Shown one piece after another: positions 24,300 to 33,529 of a stretch of 33,807 nucleotides of DNA (position 1 is the first letter of the stretch; each line of letters opens with the position of its first letter). The stretch covers positions 1 to 33,807 of the forward strand of contig NZ_JACVXC010000009.1 in the NCBI RefSeq assembly GCF_014596935.1, in the 5' to 3' direction. This DNA is from Aestuariibaculum suncheonense. GTDB taxonomy: Bacteria > Bacteroidota > Bacteroidia > Flavobacteriales > Flavobacteriaceae. The position numbers and the translations under genes were made by a program. Below the pieces are notes generated by a model. It had not been told where the DNA came from and searched no databases. It saw nothing but the letters and a program-made list of their open reading frames with translations.

Positions 24300-27200
24300 A
24301 TGGAAAAAAAACAAACTAACTTATTTCCTCATTGGAGGAAAAAACAGCTAATTAATATTATGAGGCTACTCACATTTTTATTATGCATTAGCTCCTTTGC
24401 AATTAATCCTGCGAAATTAATTTCTCAGAATGCAAAAATTAAAATTGAAGCTAGTGAGTCTTTAACTGTTGATGAGGTTTTTAAACTAATTAGAAATCAA
24501 ACAGATTACAGGTTTATTTATCAGGAAGATTTATTTAACAATGCCCCGAAGGTATATGTGAAAAAAGGCGAAATTCCGGTTAAGGATTTGCTTGGGCAGT
24601 TTCTAACAAATAATGACTACGTTTACGAATTAACTGAAAATAATACCATTCTTATTAAAGATATATTAGATGCTCAGGAAAAACAATTTCGTGTGTTTGG
24701 TACAGTTTCAGATAAGGAAGGCATGCCTTTAATGGGGGTTAATGTTTTACTTAAGGGGAAAAGTAGCGGAACGGTGACCGATATGGACGGAAAGTTTAAA
24801 CTGTTGGTCACAAAAGATGATGTTCTGGTATTTAGTTTCATCGGTTATACTTCAAAGGAAATTGTAGTGGAAGACCAGTCTGCTTTAAATGTTGTTTTAG
24901 ATGCAGATGTTTCTGAGTTATCTGAAGTTGTAATTACAGGTTACTACGAAAGAAAAGCGGAAAGTTTTACAGGTGCACAAACCACTATTTCAGGTAAAGA
25001 ATTAACGGCTTTATCCAGTCAAAATGTGTTAAAAGCACTATCAATAGCGGTGCCTGCATTTAAATTGGTAGAGAATAATGATTTTGGTAGTGATCCAAAC
25101 AGATTGCCTGATTTTGAAATTAGAGGGGGGAGTAGTATAAATACCGATCTAAATTCTGAATTTCAAAACAATCCTAACCTGCCGACTTTCATCCTAGATG
25201 GGTTTGAAGTTTCAGCTGAAATCATATTCGATTTGGACCCGAATAGAGTAGCAAATGTTACGGTTCTTAGAGATGCTGCGGCAACAGCAATTTATGGTTC
25301 CAGAGCGGCAAATGGGGTAGTGGTCATTGAAACCAATAAGCCTAAAGCAGGAAAATTGAATATTTACTATAATGCTAATCTCGATTTTACGGCAGCCGAT
25401 TTATCAGATTATAATTTAATGAATGCCAGTGAAAAACTGGAATACGAAAGATTAGCAGGGTTGTATTCACATCCTAACGTGAATGTTAATGAGCAGTATC
25501 AGGAAAAATATAACGAACTTTTAACTCAGGTTCAAAAAGGTGTAAATACCGATTGGATTGCTATTCCTGTAAGAGAACTTGGAGTGGCTAATTCGCATTC
25601 ACTTTTTCTTGAAGGCGGAGACGATCATTTTCTGTATGCTTTCAACTTAACCCATAATGAAACAGTTGGTGCCATGAAAGGATCTAATAGAAATAGAAAT
25701 GGTATTTCTATTAAACTGCAGCACAACAGAGATAAATTGAGATTTATGAATACCTTATCGTTTAATAAGGTAAATAGTAAAAATTCAAAATACGGTAATT
25801 TTAGTACCTACACCTATCAAAACCCATATTTTTATCCGTATGACGTAAATGGTAATGTAAACGAGGTCTTATATACCTATAATGATGGAACTCAGGTGCC
25901 AAATTATTTATACAATGCAACTTTAAATATTAAAGATGAGAGTGAGTATAGTAACCTTTTAAATAATTTCTCTTTTTCATGGGATATAAATGATGCACTT
26001 CGATTAACGAGTCGTATCGGGTTGAATTTAAAGAAAGGATCTTCAGATTATTTCTTACCGGCAGATCATACAAGTTTTGCAAATTCATCTGTTAAAGGTC
26101 GATATACAAAAGGAGGAGAGGATGCGGTTTCATTCGATGGAAACTTGGTATTGTCTTATAACAAAACATTCGCTGAAAAACACCTGTTAAACACCACAGG
26201 GATTTATAATATTTCTGAATCAAAAATAGACTCTTATTCTTTTGTTGGTGAAAATTACCCAAATAGTAATTTAGACCACATTAGTATGGGAACCCAGTAT
26301 CAAACTGGTGGTAGTCCTGGTGGTGATTATCAGCTACAAAGACTTGTAGGGTTGGTAGGTAACGTGAATTATTCTTATGATAATCGTTATGTAGCCGATG
26401 TTTCGGTTAGAGCTGATGCCTCTTCTTTATTTGGAGCAAACGATCGTTGGGGAACTTTCTTCAGTGGCGGTATTGGATGGAATTTACACAAGGAGAGTTT
26501 CCTGCAAGATCAAACCATTGTACAACTGTTAAAAGTTAGAGCATCATATGGTCAAACCGGAGGGACGCGATTCAATCCGTTTCAGTCTTTTATGATGTAT
26601 AATTATAATAATCCGGCTCTGGACGGCTTAACCTACAATGGAGATCTGGGGGCTTTACTTATAGCTTTAGGGAACCCGGATTTAAAATGGCAGAAGAACG
26701 ATAAATTCAATTTAGGATTAGATTTTGCATTGTTTTCCAATAAGTTAACGGGAAATTTTAATTACTACAATGAAGTGTCTAAAAATCAGCTAATCAATGT
26801 AACCTTGGCACCATCTGTTGGTTTTCCTACCTACACGGAAAACTTAGGAAAAGTTAGAAATAAAGGAATTGAATTAAGCATGAAATATGCTGTAATAAAT
26901 GCGGCAGAATCTAAATTAAAATGGGATGTTTTTGTAAATGTTTTACATAATAAAAATAGCCTGTTGGAAATTAATGAAGCTTTAACAGCCTTTAACGAAA
27001 GACAAGATGAATTAGCTGGCGATGTTACTAATCCGGTAACTAGACCATTGGTGAAGTATGAGGAAGGACGTTCAATAAACACGATTTGGGCCGTAGAATC
27101 TAAAGGGATCGATCCGGCAACTGGGAATGAAATTTTCGTTGATAGAAATGGTAATTTAACGAACGATTACAATTTTGCCGACCAAAAAGCAATGGCGGTT

Positions 27201-27656
27201 CAGGATCCGGATATTGAGGGTAACTTCGGAACCTTCTTAAGATATTCAAACTTTGAATTGGGAGCATATTTCTCATACAGATTAGGGGGGTATACCTATA
27301 ACCAAACTTTAGTAGACAAAGTAGAAAATGTAAACCCAAGGTCTAATGCCGATAAAAGAGTATTGTATGACCGTTGGAAAGCTCCTGGTGATGTAGTGCT
27401 TTTTAAAGCGATTAGTAACACCAGTAAAACATATCCAACGTCTAGATTTATTGAAAAGGATAATGAATTAAGAATGTCTTCATTAAATCTGTCTTACAAT
27501 TTTGATAATACTATTCTTGATAAATGGGGAATTAACAGATTAAGAATGTCTTTGATAGCGAACGATGTATTTAGAGTTAATACCTCTAACATAGAACGAG
27601 GGCTTTCATATCCTTTTGCGCGTTATTATTCGTTCAACCTGCAAGTTTCACTTTAA
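24300..27656 (+). CDS. SusC/RagA-type TonB-dependent transporter with STN signalling domain
   Basis: 1118-aa outer-membrane beta-barrel that imports a ligand captured with SusD. The leader MEKKQTNLFPHWRKKQLINI then MRLLTFLLCISSFA is the usual long signal of STN-type SusC proteins. Domains: STN (about 45-120, IKIEASESLTVDEVFKLI), carboxypeptidase-regulatory-like beta-sandwich (about 130-200, GTVSDKEGMPLMGVNVLLKG), TonB-box-like EVVITGYYERKA (209-220), plug (about 222-345, with VTVLRDAAATAIYGSRAANG), and barrel to the C-terminal strand YSFNLQVSL. The STN domain together with FecR and the ECF sigma indicates ligand-induced trans-envelope signalling. It is the first gene of a block that continues through 32619. 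Confidence 0.93.
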   Translation: MEKKQTNLFPHWRKKQLINIMRLLTFLLCISSFAINPAKLISQNAKIKIEASESLTVDEVFKLIRNQTDYRFIYQEDLFNNAPKVYVKKGEIPVKDLLGQFLTNNDYVYELTENNTILIKDILDAQEKQFRVFGTVSDKEGMPLMGVNVLLKGKSSGTVTDMDGKFKLLVTKDDVLVFSFIGYTSKEIVVEDQSALNVVLDADVSELSEVVITGYYERKAESFTGAQTTISGKELTALSSQNVLKALSIAVPAFKLVENNDFGSDPNRLPDFEIRGGSSINTDLNSEFQNNPNLPTFILDGFEVSAEIIFDLDPNRVANVTVLRDAAATAIYGSRAANGVVVIETNKPKAGKLNIYYNANLDFTAADLSDYNLMNASEKLEYERLAGLYSHPNVNVNEQYQEKYNELLTQVQKGVNTDWIAIPVRELGVANSHSLFLEGGDDHFLYAFNLTHNETVGAMKGSNRNRNGISIKLQHNRDKLRFMNTLSFNKVNSKNSKYGNFSTYTYQNPYFYPYDVNGNVNEVLYTYNDGTQVPNYLYNATLNIKDESEYSNLLNNFSFSWDINDALRLTSRIGLNLKKGSSDYFLPADHTSFANSSVKGRYTKGGEDAVSFDGNLVLSYNKTFAEKHLLNTTGIYNISESKIDSYSFVGENYPNSNLDHISMGTQYQTGGSPGGDYQLQRLVGLVGNVNYSYDNRYVADVSVRADASSLFGANDRWGTFFSGGIGWNLHKESFLQDQTIVQLLKVRASYGQTGGTRFNPFQSFMMYNYNNPALDGLTYNGDLGALLIALGNPDLKWQKNDKFNLGLDFALFSNKLTGNFNYYNEVSKNQLINVTLAPSVGFPTYTENLGKVRNKGIELSMKYAVINAAESKLKWDVFVNVLHNKNSLLEINEALTAFNERQDELAGDVTNPVTRPLVKYEEGRSINTIWAVESKGIDPATGNEIFVDRNGNLTNDYNFADQKAMAVQDPDIEGNFGTFLRYSNFELGAYFSYRLGGYTYNQTLVDKVENVNPRSNADKRVLYDRWKAPGDVVLFKAISNTSKTYPTSRFIEKDNELRMSSLNLSYNFDNTILDKWGINRLRMSLIANDVFRVNTSNIERGLSYPFARYYSFNLQVSL

Positions 27657-27669
27657 AAAAAAAAATTAA

Positions 27670-29085
27670 ATGAAAATAAGAATCTTTCAAATATTAATAT
27701 GTACACTACTGTTAAATTCATGTAGTGATTACTTCGATGTATCTCCGAAATCTAACGTTAAGGCCGAAGATTTGTTTCAAGATGAGTCAGGTTTTAATCA
27801 GGCATTTTTAGGGGTTTACACCTTGATGAGTACAAAAGCTTTGTATGGTGATAATATGACCTATTCTTTTTTAGATGTTCTGGCGCAATATTACCCTTCT
27901 GTAAGAGCAAATTCTGATCATAATTTCATTAACGCTGTAGATTACGACTACAATGAGTTAAAGGAGGAAAACCGCATTGCAAATATCTGGTCTAAACATT
28001 ATCAGGCTATTGCTAATGTAAATTCGATATTGCTTTTTATAGACGATCATGCCGCTGATTTTTCTGAAGGAGTTTACGAGGTGTATAAAGGGGAAGCTAT
28101 GGCCTTACGTGCTTATTTACATTTTAATCTACTGCGTTTATTTGGCCAGGCTCCGGTTCTAGGAGCTAATGAACCTGCTATTCCTTACATGGATAAATAC
28201 ACCAATGAAGCACAACAGGCATTATCGGTTGATGCTGTGCTAGGTAAGATAAAAAACGATTTAATGCTTGGACGAGATTTAATGATGCAAAATGACCCTT
28301 ACGGACCAAATTATCAAACTATTGATTATAATTTAGTTCCAAGGGCGCTCGAGAATCGTGAGTTTAGAATGAATTATTTTGCAGCAACGGCTACATTATC
28401 TTTAGTAAGTATTTATGAAGGCGATAATGAAAAGGCTTTAGGTTATGCACAGGAAATAATTGGAACAACCGATGGTTCTGTGTCTCCGGTAGACTTATTC
28501 AGTTTTGCCAATATTCCTAATGATATCACTGCAAAATCAGAAACGATTTTTGGTTTAAATGTTTCTAAGTTGGTAGAATATCAGGATTTGTATTTCTCTA
28601 CTGCTTCCTATTCCGGTCAGCAAAGAGACTGGCTTGCCATTGATGCAGCTATTATCGAAACGATTTATACACCATATGGAGCGAGTTCAATCGATCAACG
28701 AGCAAATGTGTTTTTTGGTCCATCGCAAGGAGGAGATCGAGCGTTGGCGAAATATACGAACACAACCACGCTACCATTATTAAAAATAAGTGAACTCTAC
28801 TTAATTGCAGCCGAAGCAGAAGCTAATCTTGATAATGCATTAAACTATTATAATACGTTTACGGCAAGCCGAGGTATTGAAGCGCAGACTGGGGTAACAA
28901 GAGAGGAACTGGATGCTGAAATATACAAAGAGTATAAAAAAGAATTTATAGGTGAAGGAAAACTGTTCTGGTTTTACAAACGAAACAATTTTGATGTTAT
29001 TGGATTGTTAGATGATGTTGAGATTGACTCAGCTTCTTATGTATTTCCAATACCAACTTCAGAGATCGAATTTGGGAACCTTTAA
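27670..29085 (+). CDS. SusD/RagB-type ligand-binding lipoprotein
   Basis: 471 aa. The signal peptide ends in LLNSC, a lipobox with the lipidated Cys near residue 18, so the protein is anchored at the outer membrane. It has the SusD N-terminal landmark GFNQAFLGVYTLMS, the central ALRAYLHFNLLRLFGQAP (helical TPR part), and the C-terminal ISELYLIAAEAEANL and GEGKLFWFYKRNNF. It is the lid or binding partner of the transporter encoded 13 bp upstream. It is rather short compared with many polysaccharide-binding SusD proteins, in line with a smaller ligand; this is an inference. Confidence 0.92.
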   Translation: MKIRIFQILICTLLLNSCSDYFDVSPKSNVKAEDLFQDESGFNQAFLGVYTLMSTKALYGDNMTYSFLDVLAQYYPSVRANSDHNFINAVDYDYNELKEENRIANIWSKHYQAIANVNSILLFIDDHAADFSEGVYEVYKGEAMALRAYLHFNLLRLFGQAPVLGANEPAIPYMDKYTNEAQQALSVDAVLGKIKNDLMLGRDLMMQNDPYGPNYQTIDYNLVPRALENREFRMNYFAATATLSLVSIYEGDNEKALGYAQEIIGTTDGSVSPVDLFSFANIPNDITAKSETIFGLNVSKLVEYQDLYFSTASYSGQQRDWLAIDAAIIETIYTPYGASSIDQRANVFFGPSQGGDRALAKYTNTTTLPLLKISELYLIAAEAEANLDNALNYYNTFTASRGIEAQTGVTREELDAEIYKEYKKEFIGEGKLFWFYKRNNFDVIGLLDDVEIDSASYVFPIPTSEIEFGNL

Positions 29086-29106
29086 TCTATGTTTTAAGCT
29101 TAAAAA

Positions 29107-29826
29107 ATGAAAAGTATGAAAAAACTAATTTTTAATATAATAACACTTGGTTTGGTCATGGCTGCGGTGTTCAGTTGCGATAATGATGAGTTTGTTTATC
29201 ATGAAAAAGACGGAGTATATTTTAATGTGACCGATAGTGTTTATTACTCGTTTAAAGGTAAAACAACGAGTTCAGATACGCTTAAAATACCTGTTAAAAT
29301 TATGGGAGATGTTTCAGATCTGGATCGAAGTTTTAAGGTGATGATTGATCAGGAAAATACCACAGCTGAAGAGGGAATACATTATAAAGCGCTTGATGAG
29401 ACATATACCTTCAGTGCCAACAAATTTACTGAAGATTTAGAGTTGGTGGTTTATAAGGATGATCCTGCGCTGTTAACTGAAGATCGTATTATTGCTTTGA
29501 AGTTATTACCAACTAACGATTTTAATTTAGGGTATACCGATAAAATAGAGTTGAAGGTTTACATTACAAATCAAATTATAAAACCATCGTACTGGGATGA
29601 TTTCCTGGATTTGTATTTTGGTGAATATTCCAAAGTGAAACATAATATGGCCATTACTGTTATGGGGCACGATTTTCCTTATTTAAGAAGTGAGGCTATA
29701 TCGGTTACTGCTGGTTACGGTTATGGCTACTGGCAATCTCAGGGCCGTGCGACAGTAACTTACTTTATTGAAAATGAAGTTTACGACGAAAATGGCAATA
29801 GAATTTATCCATGGTCAGTATTTTAA
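29107..29826 (+). CDS. DUF4843-like lipoprotein
   Basis: 239 aa with lipobox VFSC (Cys near residue 24). Followed by beta-rich sequence: YHEKDGVYFNVTDSVYYSF, then VPVKIMGDVSDLDRSF-type strands, EEGIHYKAL, and AEEGIHY...ADKFTEDLELVVY-like repeats. I recognise the DUF4843 pattern (about 30-230), commonly encoded after SusD in Bacteroidota; its biochemical function is not known to me. Probably a surface-exposed accessory of the SusCD complex. The first and fourth codons are both Met, so the start may be at 29107 or 29116. Confidence 0.75.
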   Translation: MKSMKKLIFNIITLGLVMAAVFSCDNDEFVYHEKDGVYFNVTDSVYYSFKGKTTSSDTLKIPVKIMGDVSDLDRSFKVMIDQENTTAEEGIHYKALDETYTFSANKFTEDLELVVYKDDPALLTEDRIIALKLLPTNDFNLGYTDKIELKVYITNQIIKPSYWDDFLDLYFGEYSKVKHNMAITVMGHDFPYLRSEAISVTAGYGYGYWQSQGRATVTYFIENEVYDENGNRIYPWSVF

Positions 29827-29853
29827 AAATGGCTTAACCTTTAAATAAAAACA

Positions 29854-31395
29854 ATGAAAAATATATTATATACACTTATGGTTGCACTGCTGCTTATTGG
29901 TTGTGTGACAGACGATACCGTTCATGATTTTAAAGACCTGAATGCGATAGAAATTAAAGGATTGGATGAGGCATATCAATTTAATTATCTGGAGTCGGCG
30001 ACCATCGAACCGGAAGTTATTGTATCTGGTCAAAGTGAAAACGATTTGGAGTATCGCTGGTATATGTATACCGCTTCAACGCAATTCGTGGCCGATACGA
30101 TTTCCAGAGAAAAAAATATGAATGCTATTATTAGTGCATCACCTGGTCAGGCCTATACACTTATTTATAGTGTTAAGGATTTGAATACAGGTATTGTTTA
30201 TAAAAAGAAAATGTCTGCAGAGGTTTTTGGACAGCTAACGCAAGGGATGATGTTTTTAGCAGAAACAAATGGAAATATCGACGTAAACTTTGTGCGTCCG
30301 GATGGTTCTGTTTTATTTGATGTATTTACAAATGCTAACCCAGGGGAAACATTTGGGACGAACCCAAATAAAATTCAATTTGTGAATCCATCACCGTTAA
30401 AAGTGGCTTTAAAGAATGTTTACATTTTTTCAAATGACGCAGATGGTGGCGTTTTATTGAATCCGATAACATTCAAAAAGGAAAAGATGTTCAGAGATGC
30501 TTTTTATAATAGTCCAACAGCTGCGACGCTTAATACTGCGTACTATTACACGGCTAATTTAACCGATTATCTTATTGTTAATGGAAAAGCACATAATCGG
30601 GCTGTGAATGCTGGTGATCCGAATTGGAAACCGGAATTAGTAATAACAGATGCCACCATTGAAAGTAAATATAATCTGGCTCCATTTTTCATGAATGATT
30701 TTTCGAAATCTTTCCCTTATCCAGTTATGTATGATAATTTAAATGGTCGTTTCTTAAAGCATGAACCTGCCAATAAAGGTGAATTAACGCAGTTTACAGG
30801 AGGAAGTAAAATTGGTTTCGATTATAATAATACGGGAGTTAAAATGCTGTATAAAGGAGTAGGAATTACGCCAACAGGATATCGTGGGTTGTATTATTAT
30901 GCCATCTGTGAGGGGGCTAACGATCCGTCTAAGCGTTTTATGATGAAATTCTTAAATGGCTTTAAAGTACTGCCTCCAGCTTTGGAATTACATGGGGAGG
31001 AGTTATATGAATTACCCGCCGGAGATTATCCGGGCTTATATGGTGCTACGGTTTATGCAGCCGATGATGTTGGCTTAAAAGGTGTATTGTGGTACAGCGA
31101 TGGTAAAAAATTATATGCCTTAAATGCAAATGATGCAAACCCAACCGAAATTGTTATCCGCGATTTTGAAGCCGAGGGTATGGCTGTCGATGTGTTAAAA
31201 ATGGTGCGTTACAGAAAAGATGGTGCATTTGTGTCGGAGCTTAGAATAGCAGTTCGCAATAGCAATCTAGCTTCAGGGCAGGCGGGAATCGTATACATGG
31301 AAGCTGGGACTATAGGTGGTTTAAATGCTACCGAATCTGCTAGCATGTTTGGTCTGGGCGATAGAATTATTGACTTCGACGAAAAATTAAACTAA
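29854..31395 (+). CDS. PKD-like family lipoprotein
   Basis: 513 aa with lipobox LLIGC (Cys near residue 17). The N-terminal about 30-125 looks like a PKD/Ig-type beta-sandwich (IEPEVIVSGQSENDLEYRWY, then AYTLIYSVKDLNTGIVYK). The rest (130-510) is beta-rich and aromatic-rich with no motif I recognise; GMMFLAETNGNIDVNFVRPDG and LWYSDGKKLYALNAN suggest a beta-propeller-like domain. The PKD-like family label is from its typical company (SusC, SusD, DUF4843) and the N-terminal pattern. Likely a further ligand-binding surface lipoprotein. Confidence 0.65.
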   Translation: MKNILYTLMVALLLIGCVTDDTVHDFKDLNAIEIKGLDEAYQFNYLESATIEPEVIVSGQSENDLEYRWYMYTASTQFVADTISREKNMNAIISASPGQAYTLIYSVKDLNTGIVYKKKMSAEVFGQLTQGMMFLAETNGNIDVNFVRPDGSVLFDVFTNANPGETFGTNPNKIQFVNPSPLKVALKNVYIFSNDADGGVLLNPITFKKEKMFRDAFYNSPTAATLNTAYYYTANLTDYLIVNGKAHNRAVNAGDPNWKPELVITDATIESKYNLAPFFMNDFSKSFPYPVMYDNLNGRFLKHEPANKGELTQFTGGSKIGFDYNNTGVKMLYKGVGITPTGYRGLYYYAICEGANDPSKRFMMKFLNGFKVLPPALELHGEELYELPAGDYPGLYGATVYAADDVGLKGVLWYSDGKKLYALNANDANPTEIVIRDFEAEGMAVDVLKMVRYRKDGAFVSELRIAVRNSNLASGQAGIVYMEAGTIGGLNATESASMFGLGDRIIDFDEKLN

Positions 31396-31404
31396 ATAAA
31401 TATA

Positions 31405-32619
31405 ATGATTAAGAAAACAAAAATAATCTATTTACTGTTGTTAATAGGAATGATAGTTAATGCTCAGGGCATTGAGTTCTTTCACGGAACCTATGAACAG
31501 GCATTGAGCAAAGCAAAGGCGGAAAATAAAAATATCTTCGTAGATGTTTATACCACCTGGTGCGGCCCATGTAAACTAATGTCTAAAAATACGTTTACAG
31601 ATGAGGCAGTCGGTAAATACTTTAATGAAAATTTTATAGCAATTAAGTTAGATGCCGAGAATGAAGCGGAAAGTCCGTTTTTTGAAAAATATTCAGCAAG
31701 TGCTTTCCCAACACTATTTTGGTTAGATTCAAAAGGGGATATGTTAGATCAATATTCTGGTTATTTAGACCCTTTAGGATTACTTAATCAATCTGATAAA
31801 GCGCTTAAGAGTAATATTATGGCCGATTATAAAATGGCGGAGCAAAAATGGAATACTCAAAAACGCGATTTCAAATTGTATAACGAGTATGTCATGAGAT
31901 ATGTGAATAAGCTGGAACCTGAAAAGGTATTTCCTTTAACAGTAGAGTTTTTTGAAGGACTTACCGCGGAAGAAATAAAATCGATCGAAGCCTATGCCAT
32001 CCTTGTGATGTTTACGCGTAAGGCAGAGGATAATCCGCTTTTCGATATTCTTCTCGATAATTGGAAGTATTATATGGTAGAGGTTAATAATGACCCTGAA
32101 GCATGGAAACGTCTTTATATCTGCTTGGTAAGAAACGCTTATGTAGCCAGAATGAAAAATGATACTGAGGCTTTAGAGAATCATATGGCTTACATGAAAA
32201 AGATGAACTTTGAATATAAAGAGGTCTTTTTAGAGTCTATTGAGTTAGAGCAGTTATTATTTGAGCAAAACTATTCAAAAGGTATCGAGAAAATGTTTGA
32301 GTTAACTGAAAAGTATAGTGATATGCCATTTCTTTATAAACAGTATTATTATACTTTAATCATAAGCAAATATTTTTTACAGGAGGATGTCGATATGAAG
32401 CAGGCCGAAAAGGTTATAGACTTTGCAAGGAAGAATGCGAAATTTAAAGCGACACAGGAGTCGATGTTGTATTTAGCTTCCGCATATGCTTATAAGGGAG
32501 ATTATAAAACGGCCTATGAGTATTTGGCATCATTAGGGTTCTACCCAAAACCAATGTTGTCGAATGCAGTATACAAGTATTTAAAATTACCGAACCCTAA
32601 GCAGGAGTTTCCTTGGTAG
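31405..32619 (+). CDS. Secreted thioredoxin-fold protein with helical C-terminal domain
   Basis: 404 aa. The Sec signal peptide (1-20, YLLLLIGMIVNA-Q) is followed by a thioredoxin domain (about 22-130) with the active site TTWCGPCKLM (Cys53, Cys56) and cis-Pro in SAFPTLFW (P102). This is the thioredoxin_7/DsbD-gamma-like type that reduces periplasmic substrates. Residues about 140-404 are almost wholly helical with TPR-like pairs (LYLASAYAYKGDYKTAYEYL). It is the last gene before a strong terminator, in an operon without an enzyme that cuts glycans, so it may act on the ligand or on the cysteine-containing partner lipoproteins. The exact substrate is unknown. Confidence 0.85.
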   Translation: MIKKTKIIYLLLLIGMIVNAQGIEFFHGTYEQALSKAKAENKNIFVDVYTTWCGPCKLMSKNTFTDEAVGKYFNENFIAIKLDAENEAESPFFEKYSASAFPTLFWLDSKGDMLDQYSGYLDPLGLLNQSDKALKSNIMADYKMAEQKWNTQKRDFKLYNEYVMRYVNKLEPEKVFPLTVEFFEGLTAEEIKSIEAYAILVMFTRKAEDNPLFDILLDNWKYYMVEVNNDPEAWKRLYICLVRNAYVARMKNDTEALENHMAYMKKMNFEYKEVFLESIELEQLLFEQNYSKGIEKMFELTEKYSDMPFLYKQYYYTLIISKYFLQEDVDMKQAEKVIDFARKNAKFKATQESMLYLASAYAYKGDYKTAYEYLASLGFYPKPMLSNAVYKYLKLPNPKQEFPW

Positions 32620-32627
32620 CCTATGAT

Positions 32628-32660
32628 AAACCCCTTAATTAAATTAAGGGGTTTAATTTT
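32628..32660 (+). terminator. Rho-independent-like terminator after the uptake operon
   Basis: AAACCCCTTAA (32628-32638) and TTAAGGGGTTT (32644-32654) form an exact 11-bp stem around TTAAA, followed by AATTTT. It begins 9 nt after the TAG of the thioredoxin-like gene. The A-tract before the stem would make it work in both directions. Confidence 0.85.
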
Positions 32661-32992
32661 GAAATATTATGACAGATGGATAAGTATGGATTAATGTAAA
32701 TGCAATGGAGGTTAATTATATGAAAAGATATGTTAACATTGATGAAGCAGATAACTTCATCCTATCTTTCTCATAAAGGCGTTCCATTTACAAGAGCGGA
32801 TTTATATTGAATTGCAACTAGCACCGTTTGCGGTACAATAGAGAGATCATCTTTATCGTCTCACATCACGTTTCATAATTTCCTGTCATCCTGAATATGT
32901 CACACTGAGCATTTGATAGTAAAGGAGCAAACATCGTTTGAGGTCTAACCGAAGCGTTGGCCTAGGGGCTCCCTAACCAACACCACCCCACT

Positions 32993-33018
32993 GTCATTCC
33001 GCACCTGATGCGGAATCC
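32993..33018. repeat. GTCATTCC-type hairpin repeat (copy 5)
   Basis: The arms ATTCCGCA and TGCGGAAT are perfect; loop CCTGA. Confidence 0.85.
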
Positions 33019-33088
33019 ATTAGCCTAAGACTTACAGCCTACAACCGATAATCCACAACGTTTCACGCCTCACATTACCAAATTAGGG

Positions 33089-33230
33089 CTGTCAAAAATC
33101 AGAAATAATAAGTGGAGGAATGAAACTGCGATGCGTAGCATCAAGCATGCAATTCCGAAAACGCATGGTGCTTTAGCAATTTCCTATTTTTTGACTTGAC
33201 TTTTTTGGTTCTTTTTTGGTCAAGCAAAAA
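33089..33230. repeat. 142-bp block, identical to 15806-15947
   Basis: Second copy of the structured block; read base by base it shows no differences from the first, 17,283 bp away. Flanks to the left also share CACATTACCAAA. The following unit diverges at once (one base after the block), so the match edges are sharp. Confidence 0.8.
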
Positions 33231-33232
33231 AT

Positions 33233-33340
33233 GAACATTATGAGTTTAAAAAACAATAGACATGGACGAACAAAAACGAACATCATGAGTTCTAAATAAA
33301 ACAATAGACATGCAAGAATAAAAATGAACAGATTAAAATA
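33233..33340. repeat. 48-bp tandem repeat, two units plus a fragment (copy 2)
   Basis: Units 33233-33277 (45 bp, a 3-bp shortening) and 33278-33325 (48 bp), then a truncated unit from 33326. The second unit here resembles the first unit at 15950 more than its own neighbour. Confidence 0.75.
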
Positions 33341-33348
33341 AAATCCTA

Positions 33349-33427
33349 TTGCCCCAATCAAATCAAGTATAGACTACATTGAATCTTCGATTTCCAGCGA
33401 AGGCAAATTTGATATTAGTAGGGGCAA
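33349..33427. repeat. Long-stem hairpin with covariation, copy 2
   Basis: TTGCCCC (33349-33355) faces GGGGCAA (33421-33427), an exact 7-bp outer stem; ATCAAAT (33357-33363) faces ATTTGAT (33407-33413). In copy 1 (16068-16146) the outer arms are TTGCTCC/GGAGTAA. Confidence 0.7.
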
Positions 33428-33476
33428 ACAACCTTTGTAGTATAAATAGATTACACCTCACGCTCAACAAGATCCT

Positions 33477-33529
33477 GTCATCCTGAATATGTCATGCTGA
33501 GCTGAGTCGAAGTGTTGGTTCAGGATCTC
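33477..33529. repeat. Nested GTCA-type hairpins
   Basis: Outer arms CCTGAA (33482-33487) and TTCAGG (about 33519-33524) belong to the GTCATCC type. Its loop holds a second GTCA-type unit (GTCATGCTGAGC, then AGTCGAAGTGTTGG), so one repeat appears to have grown inside another. Confidence 0.6.

Noticed and set aside
29092-29105. Palindrome TTTTAAGCTTAAAA after SusD as a terminator
   Set aside because: A 14-bp perfect palindrome has no loop, is AT-rich and sits 1 nt before the next start; more likely chance.
33173-33361. Short minus-strand open frame of 62 codons in region D
   Set aside because: It lies in the 142-bp block and the 48-bp array, its predicted residues are low-complexity hydrophobic (FIFILACLLFYLE), and the corresponding place in region B does not keep the frame.
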